Shown here piece by piece: positions 36,051-44,833 of a stretch of DNA of 64,000 nucleotides; position 1 is the stretch's first letter; every line of letters starts with the position of its first letter. The stretch is taken from contig NZ_CP018049.1 in the NCBI RefSeq assembly GCF_002934065.1, positions 5,082,501 through 5,146,500 of the forward strand. Direction: 5' to 3'. Origin of the DNA: Pseudomonas orientalis (lineage in GTDB: Bacteria > Pseudomonadota > Gammaproteobacteria > Pseudomonadales > Pseudomonadaceae). The position numbers were made by a program, and so were the translations under genes. The notes under the pieces were generated by a model, which was given only the letters and a program-made list of their open reading frames with translations, did no database searches and was not told the DNA's origin.

Positions 36051-37871
36051 ATGGATGTGCGATCCCCTTTGGCCAGTCTAGGCCTGTGCGCGGCGTTGCT
36101 GATGACCAGCGGCTGCTCTCCCAAAGAAGAGCAGAAGCAGGCCACCCTCGAAGAGAAAACCAGCAAGTTCGAACAGTCCCTGGACGGCATCCAGGACCCC
36201 AAGCTGCGCGACGTCATCGCCGACCTTGGCGGTTCGCTGCTGTTGCTGGAACGTGCGCGGATCAAGCTCGACACCAAGCCCATCGAGGCCGAATACGGCG
36301 AAGACAGCCTGGTCTTGCTCAAGCATTACCCCAGCCCCCAGGCCCTGGTGGACACCTATATCAACGGCCTGTTCGTCCTGCGCAGGGCTTCGCATTCCGA
36401 CTACCTGACGGATTTGCAGCCGGTCTTCCCGTTCACGTTCAACCCTCCCGAGCAATTCCCCTTCCCCCATGGCCTGGAGTGGGAGTCGGTGACCTTGAGC
36501 AATAACAAAGTCATTCCCTTCCAGCCGGAGTGGTCGGAAACCGACCCCGGCATCCAGCTCAGCCCCAGCAGCTCCAACCTGACCAATCCCGACGACCTGA
36601 CGGTGACCTACCCGTTCATCGAGGGCATCGAGACGGAAAACAAGAGCCAGCCGCAGCCCGTCAGCCTTAAAGGCACAATTGAAGTCGCCGCGCCGGGCAG
36701 AGTGCTGACCTTCGACCTGTCAAAAAAGGACGTCGGCCATTCACGCACCGAGGGCAATATCAGCCTCAAGCTGGTGTCGCTGGACAAGAATTACGCCGAA
36801 ATCGAACTGACCAACAGCCAGCCGCTGGCCGCCGAGCTGGGCGACGACTCGCCCAATCCGCTGCTGGTACAGGCCCGGGACAACACCGGGCAATTTCTCA
36901 CCCGCTCAGGTTCAATCAACGAAAGCGCTGCACAAGTGGCGTTCTATGAGAAGCAGCTGGCGCAGTTGCAACAGCAGAAGGCCTGGTCTGAAGCGTTGGA
37001 TAAACAGCTCACCGACGCGCAAAAAGCCTTCGACCACACCCAGAACAGCCATTACGCCAAAGTGTATTTCAACGGTGTGATCGATACCCTGCAGGTCAAC
37101 GTACTGGATTTTTCCAAGGCCACGGTGACCCGCAAGGCGCTGGACCTGCCGGTGATGCGCTTCGACAAAAACAGCCTGCAACAGAGCGTGCAGCCCTTGC
37201 CGATGCCGGTCACGGTGTATGACGACGCCGCCGCCAGCTGGCTCAAAGACGCGTCAATGACTGAAGATCAGTTGAAAAACAGCGTCACCATCAGCCAATC
37301 GACCGAAGACGCCAGTGCCGCGAAAATCGTGTTCGATCACCCTTTCACCTTCAATGACGACCTGGTCGGCGCCGAGCGCAATAACAGCGCCGCGCCGATC
37401 ACCTTTTTCACCGCAGACGATAAGGGCGAGCGCGGCGAACCCATCGAGTTGCCGACCGAGGCCTACGAGCTGAACGCGGCCAGCGGTACGCTGACCTATG
37501 ACCTCAACCTGTTCCCGGAAACCCCGGCGTTTGTGGTCGGCTCGGTACCCTTGTTTCTCGCCACCATCGAAAAGGCCTCGATTGACGTCGGCAAACTACC
37601 CAAGGGTCTATCGCTCAAGGACAACGCGCTGATCGTCGACCAGCAAGCGTTTCCCGCCGACAGCTGGCGCTTCTACGCCAGGGACGCGAGCGGCAACTAC
37701 CTCAAGGAAATTCTCGGCGTGAGCCACCGCGCCGAGGAATACGGTACGGCGTTGTTTGATGTGCATTATTTCTACGGCCAGCCGACCACCCTGGAAAGCT
37801 ACCAGCGCACCGACCTCAACACCGTGCAATATGGCTTTGAGGTCAAGCTGGACAAACCGGAAAGCAAATAG
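36051..37871 (+). CDS. Large lipoprotein of unknown function
   Basis: From the ATG at 36051 (AGGAA ten bases upstream) the protein has 606 residues. The signal peptide ends in LMTSGC, with Ser at +2, so it probably goes to the outer membrane. After an acidic helical part (24-110) it looks mostly beta-structured, with a coiled coil near 300-345 (QLAQLQQQKAW and DKQLTDAQKAF). No domain is recognised. It stands alone, divergent from the UPF0114 gene, and gives no context for a role. Confidence 0.85.
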   Translation: MDVRSPLASLGLCAALLMTSGCSPKEEQKQATLEEKTSKFEQSLDGIQDPKLRDVIADLGGSLLLLERARIKLDTKPIEAEYGEDSLVLLKHYPSPQALVDTYINGLFVLRRASHSDYLTDLQPVFPFTFNPPEQFPFPHGLEWESVTLSNNKVIPFQPEWSETDPGIQLSPSSSNLTNPDDLTVTYPFIEGIETENKSQPQPVSLKGTIEVAAPGRVLTFDLSKKDVGHSRTEGNISLKLVSLDKNYAEIELTNSQPLAAELGDDSPNPLLVQARDNTGQFLTRSGSINESAAQVAFYEKQLAQLQQQKAWSEALDKQLTDAQKAFDHTQNSHYAKVYFNGVIDTLQVNVLDFSKATVTRKALDLPVMRFDKNSLQQSVQPLPMPVTVYDDAAASWLKDASMTEDQLKNSVTISQSTEDASAAKIVFDHPFTFNDDLVGAERNNSAAPITFFTADDKGERGEPIELPTEAYELNAASGTLTYDLNLFPETPAFVVGSVPLFLATIEKASIDVGKLPKGLSLKDNALIVDQQAFPADSWRFYARDASGNYLKEILGVSHRAEEYGTALFDVHYFYGQPTTLESYQRTDLNTVQYGFEVKLDKPESK

Positions 37872-37878
37872 CCCGGAA

Positions 37879-38196
37879 TTACAGGGCCAATCGCTCCTGG
37901 CCGCCGTTGAGTTGGCGCAGATGGGCTTGCAGGTGCAGGCACCAGATCTGCGGCTCGTCCAACTGCTCGTAACCGTGCAGGGTCAGGCTGTCGACAATGG
38001 AACCCAACATGGTTTCCGCCACGAACGGCCCGTGAAACGGGCCTTGAGACTTGACGGTGGAAGGCTGCTCGCCCGACATGCCGGCGGCAAATAACAACGT
38101 CCACAGCCCGTTCTCCCCGGCAAGGGGGCGAATGGAGCATTCGATACGAGTTGCCAGGCCCAGGCACTGGCGGGTAAGGCAAAGGTTGCGCGGCAT
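37879..38196 (-). CDS. Hypothetical protein
   Basis: The ATG at 38196, with GAGGG eight bases upstream, gives 105 residues (MPRNLCLTRQCLG and on to GGQERLAL). Soluble, with several Cys (CLTRQC, IECSIRP, IWCLHL) and no signal peptide. I do not recognise the family. Its stop lies seven bases from the convergent lipoprotein gene. The longer frame to 38349 lacks a better start. Confidence 0.7.
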   Translation of the reverse strand: MPRNLCLTRQCLGLATRIECSIRPLAGENGLWTLLFAAGMSGEQPSTVKSQGPFHGPFVAETMLGSIVDSLTLHGYEQLDEPQIWCLHLQAHLRQLNGGQERLAL

Positions 38197-38380
38197 GGCG
38201 GCGACCCTCGGTAGATCGGTGTTCAGCCCCAGCGCACAGGCGAGGCTGTTTCTATCCTGCGACTCCTGCGGATATCCCTGATATTGAGAATAGAAGAAAA
38301 ACGCGACAAACCAAGCTCGTAGAGACCAACGGACATTCTCTCCAGCCACCTGTCAATTTAATGACAAAAACAGATCAAAC

Positions 38381-38485
38381 TGTGGGAGGGGCGGTGCGAC
38401 GACTCGACTTGCCCCCGATGGCGGTGCATCAGTCAAAAATATTGAGACTGACACACTGCTATCGGGGGCAAGCCCCCTCCCACAG
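38381..38485. repeat. REPIN, GTGGGAGGGG type, with an expanded left arm
   Basis: Two inverted arms, TGTGGGAGGGG...CTTGCCCCCGAT and ATCGGGGGCAAGCCCCCTCC. The left arm carries about 16 extra bases (GGTGCGACGACTCGA region) in its loop compared with the other copies here. Confidence 0.8.
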
Positions 38486-38510
38486 TTTTAATCCCATCAA
38501 GCTTCAGGGA

Positions 38511-40949
38511 TCAGGTCGGTTTGGCCTCCGCTAAAGCCTGCTGCGCCAGCTCTTTCTCTGCCTCCTTCAAGTCTTCCTCGCTGATCATCTCGGCAATTGC
38601 CCTTAAGCGCTCCACCACCCGCGCATTGACCGTGCCTTCCGGAAACTGCCCTTCCGCATCCGGCTCACCGGCATCCTCGCCCACCAGCAGGCTCAACGCC
38701 TCATCCGCCTGGCGCACCGCATAAATATGGAATTGCCCTGCGCGCACGGCCTGCAAGACCTTTTCATCGAGCATCAGCGTGGCCACGTTGGCCTTGGGAA
38801 TGATCGCGCCCTGTTCACCCGTCAACCCGCGCGCTTCGCACAGGCGGAAGAAGCCTTCGATCTTCTCGTTGACCCCACCCACGGCCTGCACTTCGCCAAA
38901 CTGGTTGATCGAGCCGGTGATGGCAAAGCACTGCTTGAGCGGCGTCTTCGACAACGCCGAGATCAAGGTGCAGGCCTCGCCCAGGGAAGCACTGTCGCCG
39001 TCCACGTAACCGTAGGACTGTTCCAGCGCGATGCTGGCCGAGATCGCCAGCGGGAATTCCTGCGCGTAACGGCTGCCCAGATAACCGGTGAGGATCATCA
39101 CGCCCTTGGAGTGAATCGGCTGGCCGAGGTTGACCTCACGTTCGATGTCGACAATGCCGCTGCCGCCCGGGTACACCGTGGCGGAAATCCGCGCGGGTAC
39201 GCCAAACGCCGAATCCCCCACCTCCAGCACCGTCAGCCCGTTGCACTTGCCGACGGCGGCGCCGGCGGTGTCGATGAGGATGACCCCGGCGAGCATGTCG
39301 TCGAGAATCCGCGCCGACACGCGGCCGGTGCGCGTGGCCTTGGCCTTGAGCGCGCGCTCGATATGCCCGGCATCGGTCATTTCATCGCCCGCCAGGTGAC
39401 GAATAAAGTCCGCTTCGCTGACCAGTTGGAACAAGTCGCCGATGCGCGCCGACAAACGGCCCTGATGTTCCGCCAGGCGTGCACTGTAAGTCGCCAACCG
39501 CGCCACCGCATCCGACGTCAGCGGCGCCATGCCTTCTTCCGAGGTGCGGGTCTTGAGCAACTGGGCGAACTGCTCCAGGCTTTCGTCGACCATCGGGATG
39601 TCTTCGTCGAAGTCCACCAGTACGCGGAACATTTCCTGGAAGTCCGGATCGGCGTCCTGCAACGCGTAGTACAACTGGCGCGACCCGATGATGATCACCT
39701 TGACCTGCAACGGAATCATCTGCGGGTTGAGGGTCACGGTCGCCAGGCGGCCGAGTTCGCCCAGCGGGGACTCCATCTTCAACTTGCGCGATTGCAGGGA
39801 CCGCTTGAGCGCATCCCATACAAACGGCTCGCTGAGCATTTTTTCCGCTTCAAGAATCAGGAAGCCACCGTTGGCACGGTGCAACGCCCCCGGACGCAGT
39901 TGGCGATACGTGGTGTAAAGCGCACCCTGGTCGGTGCTGTATTCGATACGGCCGAACAGGTTGTCGTAGGTCGGGTGCGGTTCAAACACCACCGGCGCAC
40001 CGCCGTTGACCGAATGACCCACCACCAGGCTCGGGCAGTATTGCTCCTCGAGCAGCTTGCGCGCCTGGGCATCGGTCTTGGCGTCGTCGACCAATTGCTC
40101 GACCACGGTTTTGAGCAGATACACCTGCACGGCCTGCAGGTAACCGCAGACGGCGGCGTTTTCCGCGTACTTTTCCGACAGTGGCGCAAGCAACGGCTGC
40201 AGGGCCAGGGTGATGGTTTCTTCGTTGAACTGGCGCAGTTGGTTGTTTGACTCACGCTTCCATTGCGGCAGGCTCGCCAACTCTTCGTTGAGGCGTTCTT
40301 CCAGCTCGGAAATATCGGTGTGAAAGCGCTCACGATCGGCTTCCGGCAACTGCGAGAACTCCGCTTCGTCCAGCGCCTTGCCGTCAAGCATCGGCGTGAA
40401 GGCAATGTTGGAGCTGTCGCGGTACAGCGCCACGTCTTTTTCCAGGGCCAGGCGCTCGATCACGTCCAGGGCCTTGTCGTAGCGCTGGTTGAATGCACGG
40501 TCGATGGCGCTTTTGCGCTGTTGGTACGTCGGGTGTTCAAACACGGCCGGGAAGGTCGCCACCAGATTGTCGACCAGCGCGTTGATATCGGTGATAAACG
40601 CTGCAGCGCCGCCGCCTGGCAATTCCAGCGCGCGCGGTTCGCGCGGTTCGTCGAAATTATTTACATAGACCCAGTCCGACGGGGTTTGCAGGCGTTTGCC
40701 TTCAGCCTTCAGGTAACGTTTGACGAATGAAAAGCGACCGGTACCGGGCTCGCCCATGACAAACACGTTGTAACCGGGGCGTGGCATGGCCACACCGAAC
40801 TGCAAGGCTTCAACCGCACGTTCCTGGCCAAGCACACCGCGAAAGGGCTCCAAATCATTGGTGGTCGAGAAGCTGAACTGTTCAGCGGAGAAAGGGCGAG
40901 TCAGCGCTTCGGGCGCTAGACGCAAGCTGGCAGCAACAGGATCAGGCAT
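38511..40949 (-). CDS. asrA: Lon-like ATP-dependent protease, AsrA type
   Basis: The protein has 812 residues. It has an AAA+ ATPase domain with Walker A VMGEPGTGRFS near 64 and a Lon-type (S16) protease domain. The catalytic Ser is in DGDSASLGEA near 650 and the catalytic Lys in GGVNEKIEGF near 693. A helical insertion (about 130-290) separates the parts. It resembles the P. aeruginosa protease AsrA (PA0779), which supports stress and aminoglycoside tolerance; the symbol is from memory. It is a stand-alone gene on the minus strand. Confidence 0.88.
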   Translation of the reverse strand: MPDPVAASLRLAPEALTRPFSAEQFSFSTTNDLEPFRGVLGQERAVEALQFGVAMPRPGYNVFVMGEPGTGRFSFVKRYLKAEGKRLQTPSDWVYVNNFDEPREPRALELPGGGAAAFITDINALVDNLVATFPAVFEHPTYQQRKSAIDRAFNQRYDKALDVIERLALEKDVALYRDSSNIAFTPMLDGKALDEAEFSQLPEADRERFHTDISELEERLNEELASLPQWKRESNNQLRQFNEETITLALQPLLAPLSEKYAENAAVCGYLQAVQVYLLKTVVEQLVDDAKTDAQARKLLEEQYCPSLVVGHSVNGGAPVVFEPHPTYDNLFGRIEYSTDQGALYTTYRQLRPGALHRANGGFLILEAEKMLSEPFVWDALKRSLQSRKLKMESPLGELGRLATVTLNPQMIPLQVKVIIIGSRQLYYALQDADPDFQEMFRVLVDFDEDIPMVDESLEQFAQLLKTRTSEEGMAPLTSDAVARLATYSARLAEHQGRLSARIGDLFQLVSEADFIRHLAGDEMTDAGHIERALKAKATRTGRVSARILDDMLAGVILIDTAGAAVGKCNGLTVLEVGDSAFGVPARISATVYPGGSGIVDIEREVNLGQPIHSKGVMILTGYLGSRYAQEFPLAISASIALEQSYGYVDGDSASLGEACTLISALSKTPLKQCFAITGSINQFGEVQAVGGVNEKIEGFFRLCEARGLTGEQGAIIPKANVATLMLDEKVLQAVRAGQFHIYAVRQADEALSLLVGEDAGEPDAEGQFPEGTVNARVVERLRAIAEMISEEDLKEAEKELAQQALAEAKPT

Positions 40950-41215
40950 CGGGCTTCCTTACATCAGGCGGGGCAGATGGGGGCATTCTGGCTCTCGGTT
41001 GCGCGCTCTGGCAAGGCGCGCTGTTGGGAAAGCATAGCCACGGCGCGCGCCGCACAAAAAAAACGTTCAAGACTGAATGTTTTATAAAAACTCACGGAAC
41101 CCATGGAACGTGCCTAAACTCCAAACTGCGCGGGTTGGACTAATAACTGGCCCCTAGGGTGCTGCGAAGCGCCTGAACCCTTGTCCATTGGTTTGCACAC
41201 AAAGAGAACAAAGCT

Positions 41216-41704
41216 ATGAAACGGATCCTTCTTGGTACTCTCTTCACCGTCGTCTCCCTCAATGCAATGGCAGAAGCACCAGGTGGCCCGAACTGCGGTT
41301 GGGGCAACATGTTGTTTGAAGGCCAGCGCGGTACTCCTGCTCATTTCCTCGCTTCCACCACCAACGGCACCTCGGGTAACGCCACCTTCGGCATGACCTC
41401 GGGCACCAACGGTTGCAGCACCAACAGCGCCCTGACCTATGGCGGCAAGTCCTGGATTGCCATGAATGGCATGATGAACGAGCTGTCCGAAGACATGGCC
41501 AAAGGCAACGGCGAAGCACTGACCACCTACGCGGTGGTACTGGGTGTTGCTCCGGAAGATCGCGAGCACTTCGCGGCCGTGACCCACGAGCACTTCCAGC
41601 AGATCTTCAGCAAGGCTGACGTGACTGCTGACGACGTGCACAACAACACCATTGCCGTACTGAAAAGCGATGCCCGTCTGGCGAAATACGCTACCCAGGC
41701 TTAA
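41216..41704 (+). CDS. DUF3015 family secreted protein
   Basis: The protein has 162 residues. The signal peptide MKRILLGTLFTVVSLNAMA is cleaved near 19. The mature protein has the DUF3015 pattern NCGWGNMLFEGQRG and ATFGMTSGTNGC, with two Cys that may form a disulfide. Periplasmic or outer-membrane associated; function unknown. It ends in a clear terminator and stands alone. Confidence 0.88.
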   Translation: MKRILLGTLFTVVSLNAMAEAPGGPNCGWGNMLFEGQRGTPAHFLASTTNGTSGNATFGMTSGTNGCSTNSALTYGGKSWIAMNGMMNELSEDMAKGNGEALTTYAVVLGVAPEDREHFAAVTHEHFQQIFSKADVTADDVHNNTIAVLKSDARLAKYATQA

Positions 41705-41713
41705 GCTCGACCC

Positions 41714-41747
41714 ACCCGCGTCTTTCGAGGCGCGGGTTTTGTTTTTT
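41714..41747 (+). terminator. Terminator of the DUF3015 gene
   Basis: ACCCGCG pairs with CGCGGGT around a 10-base loop, followed by TTTGTTTTTT. Confidence 0.85.
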
Positions 41748-41796
41748 CGACCTGTCCCCCTTGGGTCTTTTTTTCAGTCCGACTTAAGTAGCCCCC

Positions 41797-43650
41797 ATGC
41801 TCAAACGCCTCGCTTGCCTGGCTCTCTTCGCCTGCGCCCCGCTGCACGCGGCCCCGCACCTCGACGATCAACGTTTGCAGCAACTGGCCAATGATCCGTT
41901 CTGGCTTTCGCTGGGGCATTACGAGGCCGGCAAGATCAATGGCTGGCGCAGCTATGTCAGCGACAAGAAATTCTTTCTCGCCGCTGACGGGGCGCATCAT
42001 CCGGACGCCGAACTCAAGGCCACTGTGGACGCGCTCTACGCACCGGCCGGCTTGGGCGAAAAACATGCCCAATGCGTCTACCCCGCACGCACCCGCTGGC
42101 TCAAGGATCAGTTGCAACTGACCGACCTGCCTGCCGTGGACTGCAAAGAATTCAAACAGTGGTTCTCGGACGTCGCGCCCCACAGCGCGGTGATGATTTT
42201 CCCGGCGGCGTACCTCAACAGCCCCTCGTCGATGTTCGGCCACACTTTGCTGCGCATCGACCAGGCCGACGTGCAGAGCAACAACACCGCCCTGCTCAGC
42301 TACGCGATCAACTTCGGCGCCTATATCGAAGGCTCGGACAACAGCATTCTGTATGCCTGGAAAGGCCTGATGGGCGGCTACCCCGGCCTGTTCGCCCTGG
42401 TGCCCTATCAGGAAAAACTCTCCGAATACCGCAGCCTGGAAAACCGTGACCTGTGGGAATACCGCCTGAACCTCACCGAAGTCGAGACCAAGCGCATGGT
42501 CGAGCACGTGTGGGAGCTCAAGCAGATCAAGTTCGACTACTTCTTCTTCGATGAAAACTGCTCCTATCGACTGCTGGAACTGCTGCAAGTCGCGCGCCCC
42601 GGCCTGCGCCTGACCGAGCAATTCCCGCTCACTGCGATCCCGACCGATACCGTCAAAGCGGTAAAGGACGCGGGTCTGGTGGAGAAGATCGACTATCGTC
42701 CGTCCCGTGAACGCGAGCTGCTCGAACGCGCCAAGCCGCTCGACAGCGATGAGCAGCAATGGGTACTGAAGATCAGCGATGACCAGAAACAGTTGCAGGA
42801 GCCCGCCTTCAAGGCACTGCCGCGCGAGCGCCAGGCGCTGGTGGTGGACGCTGCCTATCGCCTTGGCCGCTACCGCGCCAACGGCCTGGAACGCGACACC
42901 GCACGCTCCCAGCGCAGCTTCGAATTGCTGCGCGCGATCAACCAGAACCCGGCGCCCGACCTGAAGATCACCCCGCCCGGCTTGCCGGAAAACGGCCACG
43001 AGTCGCGCACCTGGCAGGCCGGCATCGGCACCCGCGGCGACAAAGCCTTCGGCGAGTACGGCCTGCGCATGGCCTATCACGACCTCAACGACAACGCCGA
43101 AGGTTTCCCCCTGGGCGCACAAATCGAAATCCTGCAGATGAAACTGCGCCAGTACGAAGGCAACCACTGGCAATTGCAGCAACTGGACCTGGCCACCATC
43201 CGCTCCCTGACCCCGCGCAACGCCCTGTTGCAACCGTGGTCCTGGCAAGTCACCGGCGGCCTGGAACGGGTACCGGGCAAACACGACGACGAAACCCTGG
43301 TCGCCCACGTCAACGGCGGCGCCGGCGGCACCTGGCAACTCTCGGACGACATGCTCGGCTTCGCCCTCGGCACCGTGCGTGTGGAACACAACAATGACTT
43401 CAGCGAAGCCATCTCCCCTGCCGCCGGCTTCAACACCGGCGTGCTGTGGAAGAACCCGCTGGGCAACCTGAGCCTGGAGGCCAAGGGCGATTTCTTCACC
43501 AATGGCGAAGTGCGACGCAGCATCAGCCTCAACCAGCAATGGGAACTGTCCCGCAACCTCGGCCTGCGCCTGAGCGCCCAGCGCGAATACAGCCACCTGT
43601 CGACGCCGGTCAATGAAGTGATGCTCGAAGTGAAGTGGTATCACTACTGA
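41797..43650 (+). CDS. DUF4105 (Lnb-like N-terminal) envelope protein with C-terminal barrel
   Basis: The protein has 617 residues. A signal peptide (MLKRLACLALFACAPLHAA) leads into a domain with the DUF4105 signature NSPSSMFGHTLLRID (about 142-156), INFGAY and FDENCSYRLLELL near 252. The last 200 residues are beta-strand rich and end in Trp-Tyr-His-Tyr, consistent with an outer-membrane barrel. Related Bacteroides domains are linked to lacto-N-biosidase maturation, but the bacterial role here is unknown. Confidence 0.85.
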   Translation: MLKRLACLALFACAPLHAAPHLDDQRLQQLANDPFWLSLGHYEAGKINGWRSYVSDKKFFLAADGAHHPDAELKATVDALYAPAGLGEKHAQCVYPARTRWLKDQLQLTDLPAVDCKEFKQWFSDVAPHSAVMIFPAAYLNSPSSMFGHTLLRIDQADVQSNNTALLSYAINFGAYIEGSDNSILYAWKGLMGGYPGLFALVPYQEKLSEYRSLENRDLWEYRLNLTEVETKRMVEHVWELKQIKFDYFFFDENCSYRLLELLQVARPGLRLTEQFPLTAIPTDTVKAVKDAGLVEKIDYRPSRERELLERAKPLDSDEQQWVLKISDDQKQLQEPAFKALPRERQALVVDAAYRLGRYRANGLERDTARSQRSFELLRAINQNPAPDLKITPPGLPENGHESRTWQAGIGTRGDKAFGEYGLRMAYHDLNDNAEGFPLGAQIEILQMKLRQYEGNHWQLQQLDLATIRSLTPRNALLQPWSWQVTGGLERVPGKHDDETLVAHVNGGAGGTWQLSDDMLGFALGTVRVEHNNDFSEAISPAAGFNTGVLWKNPLGNLSLEAKGDFFTNGEVRRSISLNQQWELSRNLGLRLSAQREYSHLSTPVNEVMLEVKWYHY

Positions 43651-43672
43651 TTAAAGCCTGATGAAAATCAAA

Positions 43673-43761
43673 TGTGGGAGGGGGCTTGCCCCCGATAGCA
43701 GAGTGTCAGTCACTGCAAAGCTGGCTGACACACCGCCATCGGGGGCAAGCCCCCTCCCACA
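43673..43761. repeat. REPIN, GTGGGAGGGGGCTTGC type
   Basis: Head-to-head inverted arms TGTGGGAGGGGGCTTGC and its complement enclose about 45 bases, just after the DUF4105 gene. Confidence 0.9.
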
Positions 43762-43879
43762 GTTGGTGGTGTGCTTGGCTAAAAATCCTGCACATCCCTC
43801 TTACACGCCTTTCACATACAGCTTACAAATCCCCTTCTAGACTCTCCCTATCAGCCGTAAACCGGCCAGGGAGTACGCC

Positions 43880-44236
43880 ATGTGGCGATATGCGGTAGTG
43901 CTGAGTACGGCGCTGTGGTTAGCGGGCTGCCAAACTACCCATCAGGAGTTGCTGGCCAAGGGTTATCCGCCCGCCTTCGCCGATGGCTTTGACGACGGTT
44001 GCAGCAGCGGGCGCCAGGCCGCCGGGGTGATCACCGGGGAGTTTCGCAAGAACGTGCCGCGCTATTTGAAAGACCGGCAATACGCCGAAGGCTGGGAGGA
44101 CGGTTTTCGCCAGTGCAAAGCCATGCGCGAGAACGAGGAATTGCGCGAGTACCAGGACAACCGCAGGAACGATCGCGAGCACGAGTGGCAGCAGGAGAAA
44201 GACCGCGATGCGGCCAAGGCATATCGCTCGCAATGA
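43880..44236 (+). CDS. Small lipoprotein of unknown function
   Basis: The protein has 118 residues. The signal peptide ends at LWLAGC (Cys17), with Gln at +2, suggesting outer-membrane lipidation. The mature part is charged: GYPPAFADGFDDGCSSGRQ, then YAEGWEDGFRQC (a repeated xxGfxDG-like pattern, about 35-80), and a helical Arg/Glu/Gln tail. AGGGAG lies before the ATG at 43880. The paired DGFDDGC and EDGFRQC elements may form a disulfide-linked fold. Function unknown. Confidence 0.85.
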   Translation: MWRYAVVLSTALWLAGCQTTHQELLAKGYPPAFADGFDDGCSSGRQAAGVITGEFRKNVPRYLKDRQYAEGWEDGFRQCKAMRENEELREYQDNRRNDREHEWQQEKDRDAAKAYRSQ

Positions 44237-44243
44237 CGTCATC

Positions 44244-44291
44244 ATGACGCGGAGCGTCATAGGCTGCATTCCCACGCAGAGCGTGGGAACG
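44244..44291. repeat. Two tandem palindromes of an intergenic repeat
   Basis: ATGACGCGGAGCGTCAT (44244-44260) and TTCCCACGCAGAGCGTGGGAA (44269-44289) are palindromes that I recall as a common intergenic repeat in fluorescent pseudomonads. They lie before the Gre-like gene. Confidence 0.65.
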
Positions 44292-44335
44292 ATCCGGCGG
44301 TGAGCATGGCCCAAACTCCATTGAAGGAGAATGTC

Positions 44336-44833
44336 ATGAGCCGAGCTTTTGTAAATGAAGACAACGCTGCCGCCCAGGCCGACCAGCCGGTGGAGCGTCA
44401 GGTCAGCGCGCAGCCCAACCGTTTGACTGCGCAAGGGCTGGCGCAACTGCAGGCCAAGGTTACGCAGTTGCAACTGGAATACAGCACCGAATCCACTAAA
44501 GGCGAGCAGGCAGACAAGCAACGCCAGGCCGACCTGGAGCGGGATTTACGCTACTTCAACCAGCGCGCGCAAAGCGCCCAGGTTGTGCCGCCGGCCACGT
44601 CCACCGACAAGGTGCAAATCGGCAGTTGGGTGACCTTCGCCAATGAGCAGGACGAGCAGCAGCGCATCCAGTTGGTCGGCGAAGACCAGGCCGACGCCAA
44701 CGCGGGCCTGATCAATTGGGGTTCGCCCCTGGGCCGCGCCTTGCTGGGCGCCCAGGTGGGTGACGAGGTGCTGTGGAAGCGCCCGGTCGGCGATCAGTTG
44801 ATCGAAGTGCTGCGCATCGAACCCGAGGCTTAG
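44336..44833 (+). CDS. GreA/GreB-like transcription factor
   Basis: The ATG at 44336, with GAAGGAGA upstream, gives 165 residues. An N-terminal helical hairpin (about 28-85) precedes an FKBP-like Gre C-terminal domain (GSWVTFANEQDEQ near 101, NWGSPLGRALLGAQVGDEVLWKRP near 128-151). Unlike GreA in this window, the coiled-coil tip lacks the D-x-x-E-N-A-E-Y acidic motif. It may therefore bind the RNA polymerase channel without stimulating cleavage. It is convergent with gdhA and overlaps it by four bases. Confidence 0.85.
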   Translation: MSRAFVNEDNAAAQADQPVERQVSAQPNRLTAQGLAQLQAKVTQLQLEYSTESTKGEQADKQRQADLERDLRYFNQRAQSAQVVPPATSTDKVQIGSWVTFANEQDEQQRIQLVGEDQADANAGLINWGSPLGRALLGAQVGDEVLWKRPVGDQLIEVLRIEPEA

